A DNA stretch of 10,000 nt from Anaeromyces robustus (Eukaryota; Neocallimastigomycota; Neocallimastigomycetes; Neocallimastigales; Neocallimastigaceae). The position numbers were made by a program, and so were the translations under genes. Positions 1 to 5,400 of the stretch are shown here, piece by piece. Each line of letters starts with the position of its first letter. Positions within the stretch are counted from its first letter, which is position 1. The stretch spans positions 1 to 10,000 of the forward strand of contig MCFG01000456.1 of NCBI GenBank assembly GCA_002104895.1, in the 5' to 3' direction. The notes beneath the pieces were generated by a model. The model worked only from the letters and a program-made list of their open reading frames with translations. It was not told where the DNA came from and made no database searches.

Positions 1-69
1 GCTCTTACCACACCAGCCATATTTACTACAACATTGACCAGATGGACATTTTCCGTATCCCTTACCACA
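1..69 (-). other. CBM18 module C, cut by the window edge
   Basis: Starts with [23 protein letters not shown] and runs off the window after the fifth cysteine. It differs from A and B by having P-S-G-Q instead of K-K-G-Y, and its upstream linker (D-S-S-T-S-V-E-G-K) is different, so it is an older, diverged copy. The binding-face Ser, Tyr and Trp are present; the remaining part is not visible. Confidence 0.85.
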
Positions 70-2490
70 TTTACCTTCAACTGAAGTAGATGAATCCTTT
101 TCATTATCATCTTCTTCACTAGATTCATTATCAGTTTCATCTGGAATATCCTTAACTTCCTTTTCTTCGGTTGGCTTTGATTGTTTTGTAGTGGTAGTAG
201 TCTTAGTAGCAGTCTTAGTTACAGTAGTAGTACGTGGGTTACAAATACCGAATTCAGATTGACAACCCTTTTCAACATCACAGTATTTAGCAGATTTTCC
301 ACACCATCCGTACTTACTACAACAGTATCCCTTCTTACAAGAACCATATCCCTTACCACACTTGTATGGATGCTTCTTTGGTTGGTTTTCATTATCATCT
401 TCTTCTTCACTAGATTCATTATCAGTTTCATCTGGAATATCCTTAACTTCCTTTTCTTCGGTTGGCTTTGATTGTTTTGTAGTGGTAGTAGTAGTGGTAG
501 TAGTGGTAGTAGTACGTGAGTTACAAATACCGAATTCAGATTGACAACCCTTTTCAATATCACAGTATTTAGCAGATTTTCCACACCATCCGTACTTACT
601 ACAACAGTATCCCTTCTTACAAGAACCATATCCCTTACCACACTTGTATGGATGATCCTTTGGTTTGTTTTCATTATCATCTTCTTCTTCACTTGATTCA
701 TTATCAGTTTCATCTGGAGTTTCTTTAACTTCCTTTTCCTTATCTTCATCAGCCTTATCTGTTGGTTTAGATTTCTTAGTAGTAGTAGTAGTAGTAACAA
801 TAGTAGTCTTAACAGTTGGTTTAGATATCTTAGTAGTAGTAACAGTAGTAGTTATAGTTGAATTCTTATCAGAAGATTTCTTGGTAGAAGATTTCTTAGT
901 AGTTATAGTTGAATTCTTATCAGAAGATTTCTTGGTAGAAGATTTCTTGGTAGAAGATTTCTTGGTAGAAGATTTCTTGGTAGAAGATTTCTTAGTAGAA
1001 GATTTCTTAGTAGATGTCTTCTTAGTAGATGTCTTCTTAGTTGTCTTCTTATCTTCTTCTTCAGATGATGATTCATTATCACTTTCTCCTGGTTTTTCAG
1101 TTGGTTCAGACTTCTTAGTAGATGACTTCTTAGTAGATGACTTCTTAGAAGATTTCTTAGTAGATGTCTTCTTAGTAGATGTCTTCTTAGTTGTCTTATT
1201 ATCTTCTTCTTCAGATGAGGATTCATTATCACTTTCTCCTGGTTTTTCAGTTGGTTCAGACTTCTTAGTAGATGACTTCTTAGTAGATGACTTCTTAGAA
1301 GATTTCTTAGTAGAAGTCTTGGTAGAAGTCTTCTTAGTTGTCTTCTTATCTTCTTCTTCAGATGAGGATTCATTATCACTTTCTCCTGGTTTTTCAGTTG
1401 GTTCGGACTTCTTAGTAGATGACTTCTTAGTAGAAGTCTTGGTAGAAGTCTTCTTAGTTGTCTTCTTATCTTCTTCTTCAGATGATGATTCATCATCAGA
1501 TGATGAAGATGATTCATTATCACTTTCTCCTGGTTTTTCAGTTGGTTCAGACTTCTTAGTAGAAGTCTTTGTCTTAGAAGTCTTAGTAGAAGTCTTAGTA
1601 GAAGTCTTAGTAGAAGTCTTAGTAGATGACTTAGTAGATGACTTAGTCTTCTTATCTTCTTCTTCAGATGATGATTCATCATCAGATGAAGATGATTCAT
1701 CAGATGATTCGCTTGGAATCTCTGTTGGTTCTGCTCCTCTAGTACTTTCAGTATAAGTTTCAGTATAAGTTTCAGTAGTAATTACTTCAGTTTCTGTAGT
1801 TGAAATTAACTCAGTAGAACTGAAGTCCTTATCAGAGGTAGTTGGAATTTCAGTTTCAGTTGTGGTTGGACTTTCACATTCAGTTTCAGTAGTTGATTCG
1901 GTTGGAGTTTCATATTCAGTTTCAGTAGTTATTACTTCAGTTTCTGTAGTTGAAATTGACTCAGTAGAACTGAAGTCCTTATCAGAGGTAGTTTCAGTTT
2001 CAGTAGTTGATTCAGTAGTTGATTCGGTTGGAGTTTCAGTAGTTGATTCAGTAGTTGATTCAGTTGAAGTTTCAGTAGTTGAAGTTTCAGTAGTTGATTC
2101 AGTTGGAGTTTCAGTTTCAGTAGTTGATTCAGTCGAAGTTTCAGTTGAAGTTTCAGTAGTTGATTCAGTTGTTGATTCGGTTGGAGTTTCAGTAGTTGAT
2201 TCAGTAGTTGATTCGGTTGGAGTTTCAGTAGTTGATTCAGTTGAAGTTTCAGTAGTTGATTCAGTTGAAGTTTCAGTAGTTGATTCAGTTGGAGTTTCAG
2301 TTGAAGTTTCAGTTGAAGTTTCAGTTGAAGTTTCAGTTGAAGTTTCAGTAGTTGATTCAGTTGGAGTTTCAGTTTCAGTAGTTGATTCAGTTGAAGTTTC
2401 AGTAGTTGATTCAGTTGGAGTTTCAGTTGAAGTTTCAGTAGTTGATTCAGTTGAAGTTTCAGTTGGAGTTTCAGTAGTTGATGCAGTTGA
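1..2490 (-). CDS. Continuation of the same gene: T/E/S stalk, Lys-rich block and tandem CBM18 modules (3'-partial)
   Basis: Minus-strand codons with lowest base at positions 1, 4, 7 and so on stay open for 830 codons from 2490 to the window edge. I read this frame line by line and found no stop and no ATG, so it is not an independent gene. It joins seamlessly to the upstream frame if one A of 2490-2492 is skipped: the T-E-S-T-T-E repeat simply carries on. Order: T/E/S stalk (2490 to about 1741), with two cysteine-free relatives of the stalk motif and one lone cysteine at 1876-1878; an acidic Ser/Asp cluster; four Lys-rich units of 48-50 residues; a Thr/Val linker; then CBM18 modules at 523-642, 241-360 and 1-69 (cut by the edge), separated by poly-Thr and acidic linkers. 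Without this part the protein would lose every intact chitin-binding module. The true C-terminus lies outside the window. Confidence 0.85.
241..360 (-). other. CBM18 (hevein-type chitin-binding) module B
   Basis: The same eight-cysteine module as A; the two differ by a single residue between their first and last cysteines (D-V-E here, D-I-E in A) and, in the stretch I compared, by a single base. It lies 282 nt (94 residues) further along the protein. The flanking linker, [16 protein letters not shown], is shared too, so module and linker were duplicated together. All binding-face residues are kept. Confidence 0.92.
523..642 (-). other. CBM18 (hevein-type chitin-binding) module A
   Basis: Forty residues from first to last cysteine, with eight cysteines in the hevein order: C-G-K-G-Y-G-S-C, then a C-C pair, [13 protein letters not shown] and G-I-C. 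The binding-site positions known in hevein (Ser after the C-C pair, the two aromatics around Gly, and the Tyr before the sixth cysteine) are all present as S, Y, W and Y, so chitin or GlcNAc-oligomer binding is well supported. It is preceded by an acidic linker and followed by an 11-Thr tract. Confidence 0.92.
860..1740 (-). repeat. Lys/Ser/Thr-rich block with alternating acidic clusters, about 49-residue unit x4
   Basis: The landmark actttctcctgg (encoding P-G-E-S) starts at 1522, 1378, 1231 and 1081; spacings of 144, 147 and 150 nt give units of 48, 49 and 50 residues. Each unit has [15 protein letters not shown], an S-S-S-E-E-E-D cluster, then [13 protein letters not shown] type basic tracts. 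The end of the block (860-1020) is a run of K-K-S-S-T units, 15 nt each. The block is strongly positive, in contrast to the acidic N-terminal half, and is probably unstructured. The upstream edge (about 1635-1735) is a Ser/Asp/Glu-rich patch. Confidence 0.85.
1810..1992 (-). repeat. Two cysteine-free relatives of the stalk motif
   Basis: At 1960-1992 and again at 1810-1842, exactly 150 nt apart, the frame encodes [11 protein letters not shown], matching the segment that follows each C-S-D-C motif, but the preceding cysteine pair is absent (T-E-T or E-I-P instead). A single cysteine (E-C-E-S-P) sits between them at 1876-1878. They mark the C-terminal border of the stalk. Confidence 0.75.
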
Positions 2491-5400
2491 AAGTTTCAGT
2501 AGTTGATTCAGTTGAAGTTTCAGTTGGAGTTTCAGTAGTTGATTCAGTTGAAGTTTCAGTTGGAGTTTCAGTAGTTGATTCAGTTGAAGTTTCAGTTGGA
2601 GTTTCAGTAGTTGATTCAGTTGAAGTTTCAGTTGGAATTTCAGTAGTTGATTCAGTTGAAGTTTCAGTTGGAATTTCAGTAGTTGATTCAGTTGAAGTTT
2701 CAGTTGGAGTTTCAGTAGTTGATTCAGTTGAAGTTTCAGTAGTTGATTCAGTTGGAGTTTCAGTTGGAATTTCAGTAGTTGATTCAGTTGAAGTTTCAGT
2801 TGGAATTTCAGTAGTTGATTCAGTTGAAGTTTCAGTAGTTGATTCAGTTGGAGTTTCAGTTGGAATTTCAGTAGTTGATTCAGTTGAAGTTTCAGTTGGA
2901 ATTTCAGTAGTTGATTCAGTTGAAGTTTCAGTAGTTGATTCAGTTGGAGTTTCAGTTTCAGTAGTTGATTCAGTTGGAGTTTCAGTTTCAGTAGTTGATT
3001 CAGTTGAAGTTTCAGTAGTTGATTCAGTTGGAGTTTCAGTTTCAGTAGTTGATTCGGTTGAAGTTTCAGTTTCAGTAGTTGATTCGGTTGATGTTTCTGT
3101 AATAATTTCAGTAGTTGATTCAGTGGAACTGAAATCCTTATCAGAAGTAGTAGTTTCACAATCACTACATTCACTAGTTGATTCAGTTGGAGTTTCACTA
3201 GTTGATTCAGTTGAAGTTTCAGTAGTTAATTCAGTTGAAGTTTCATTTGAAGTTTCAGTAGTTGATTCAGTTGGAGTTTCAGTTTCAGTAGTTGATTCAG
3301 TTGGAGTTTCAGTTTCAGTAGTTGATTCAGTTGGAGTTTCAGTTTCAGTAGTTGATTCGGTTGATGTTTCAGTAATAGTTGTTTCTGTAATAATTTCAGT
3401 AGTTGATTCAGTGGAACTGAAATCCTTATCAGAAGTAGTAGTTTCACAATCACTACATTCACTAGTTGATTCAGTTGGAGTTTCAGTTTCAGTAGTTGAT
3501 TCAGTTGAAGTTTCAGTAGTTAATTCAGTTGAAGTTTCAGTTGAAGTTTCAGTAGTTGATTCAGTTGAAGTTTCAGTTGAAGTTTCAGTAGTTGATTCAG
3601 TTGAAGTTTCAGTAGTTGATTCAGTTGGAGTTTCAGTTTCAGTAGTTGATTCGGTTGATGTTTCAGTAATAGTTGTTTCTGTAATAATTTCAGTAGTTGA
3701 TTCAGTGGAACTGAAATCCTTATCAGAAGTAGTAGTTTCACAATCACTACATTCACTAGTTGATTCAGTTGGAATTTCAGTTTCAGTAGTTGATTCAGTT
3801 GAAGTTTCAGTAGTTGATTCAGTTGAAGTTTCAGTTGAAGTTTCAGTAGTTGATTCAGTTGAAGTTTCAGTAGTTGATTCAGTTGAAGTTTCAGTTGGAG
3901 TTTCAGTAGTTGATTCAGTTGAAGTTTCAGTAGTTGATTCAGTTGAAGTTTCAGTTGGAGTTTCAGTTTCAGTAGTTGATTCAGTTGAAGTTTCAGTTGA
4001 AGTTTCAGTTGAAGTTTCAGTTGAAGTTTCAGTTGAAGTTTCAGTTGAAGTTTCAGTAGTTGATTCAGTTGAAGTTTCAGTAGTTGATTCAGTTGGAGTT
4101 TCAGTTTCAGTAGTTGATTCGGTTGATGTTTCAGTAATAGTTGTTTCTGTAATAATTTCAGTAGTTGATTCAGTGGAACTGAAATCCTTATCAGAAGTAG
4201 TAGTTTCACAATCACTACATTCACTAGTTGATTCAGTTGGAATTTCAGTTTCAGTAGTTGATTCAGTTGAAGTTTCAGTAGTTGATTCAGTTGAAGTTTC
4301 AGTTGAAGTTTCAGTAGTTGATTCAGTTGAAGTTTCAGTAGTTGAAGTTTCAGTTGAAGTTTCAGTAGTTGATTCAGTTGAAGTTTCAGTAGTTGATTCA
4401 GTTGAAGTTTCAGTAGTTGATTCAGTTGAAGTTTCAGTAGTTGATTCAGTTGAAGTTTCAGTTGAAGTTTCAGTAGTTGATTCAGTTGGAGTTTCAGTTT
4501 CAGTAGTTGATTCAGTTGAAGTTTCAGTTGAAGTTTCAGTTGAAGTTTCAGTTGAAGTTTCAGTTGAAGTTTCAGTTGAAGTTTCAGTAGTTGATTCAGT
4601 TGGAGTTTCAGTTTCAGTAGTTGATTCGGTTGATGTTTCAGTAATAGTTGTTTCTGTAATAATTTCAGTAGTTGATTCAGTGGAACTGAAATCCTTATCA
4701 GAAGTAGTAGTTTCACAATCACTACATTCACTAGTTGATTCAGTTGAAGTTTCAGTAGTTGAAGTTTCAGTAGTTGAAGTTTCAGTAGTTGAAGTTTCAG
4801 TAGTTGAAGTTTCAGTTGAAGTTTCAGTAGTTGATTCGGTTGGAGTTTCAGTAGTTGATTCAGTTGAAGTTTCAGTAGTTGATTCAGTTGAAGTTTCAGT
4901 AGTTGATTCAGTTTGAGTTTCAGTTTCAGTAGTTGATTCAGTTGAAGTTTCAGTAGTTGATTCGGTTGGAGATTCAGTTTCAGTAGTTGATTCGGTTGGA
5001 GTTTCAGTTTCAGTAGTTGATTCAGTTTGAGTTTCAGTTTCAGTAGTTGATTCAGATATACAAGTAGTTCCACACTCTTCAATAGTTGATCCAGTTGGAG
5101 TTTCAGTTTCAGTAGTTGATTCGGTTGATGTTTCAGTTGAAGTTTCAGTTGGAGTTTCAGTTTCAGTAGTTGATACTGTAATAACTTCAGTAGTTGATTC
5201 AGTAGAACTGAAATCCTTATCAAAAGTAGTAGTTTCACAATCACTACATTCACTAGTTGATTCGGTAGTTAATTCGGTAGTCGATTCGGTTGGAGTTTCA
5301 GTTTCAGTAGTTGATTCAGTAGTTGATCCATAAATTTCAGTTTCAGTAGTTGATTCAGTAGTTGATTCAGTGAAACTTAAATCCTTATCATAGGTAGTAG

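Larger units (their letters stand above)
97..660 (-). repeat. Tandem duplication of CBM18 module plus acidic/poly-Thr linker
   Basis: Two 282-nt units (about 97-378 and 379-660) share the CBM18 module, a Thr-rich tract, and a linker ending [16 protein letters not shown]. The modules are almost identical at the DNA level. The main difference is in the Thr tract: 11 consecutive Thr codons (agt/ggt) in one copy, a T-V-T-K-T-A-T-K mix in the other. This indicates a recent duplication followed by drift of the microsatellite-like linker. Confidence 0.8.

Noticed and set aside
665-1756. 363-codon plus-strand frame, S/D/V/F/L-rich
   Set aside because: Antisense of the Lys-rich block; the minus frame is continuous with the CBM18 modules, which are convincing protein domains.
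2483-2500. Programmed +1 ribosomal frameshift site
   Set aside because: No known slippery heptamer of the yeast type is present, and the accompanying nearby substitution fits a local sequence error better.
2440-2520. Intron spanning the frame break
   Set aside because: The repeat continues across the break with a change of one base only; there is no GT...AG interruption of the repeat pattern.
2478-4916. 812-codon plus-strand open frame (V-S-V-V-D-S-V repeat)
   Set aside because: Exact antisense of the T/E/S stalk; no signal peptide, no non-repeat sequence, and it begins and ends inside the repeat.
3520-5253. 577-codon minus-strand frame of L-K-L-Q-L-N-Q-L-L repeats
   Set aside because: Shifted reading of the same stalk codons; it contains no unique domain, and the stalk frame carries the signal peptide and conserved cysteine motifs.
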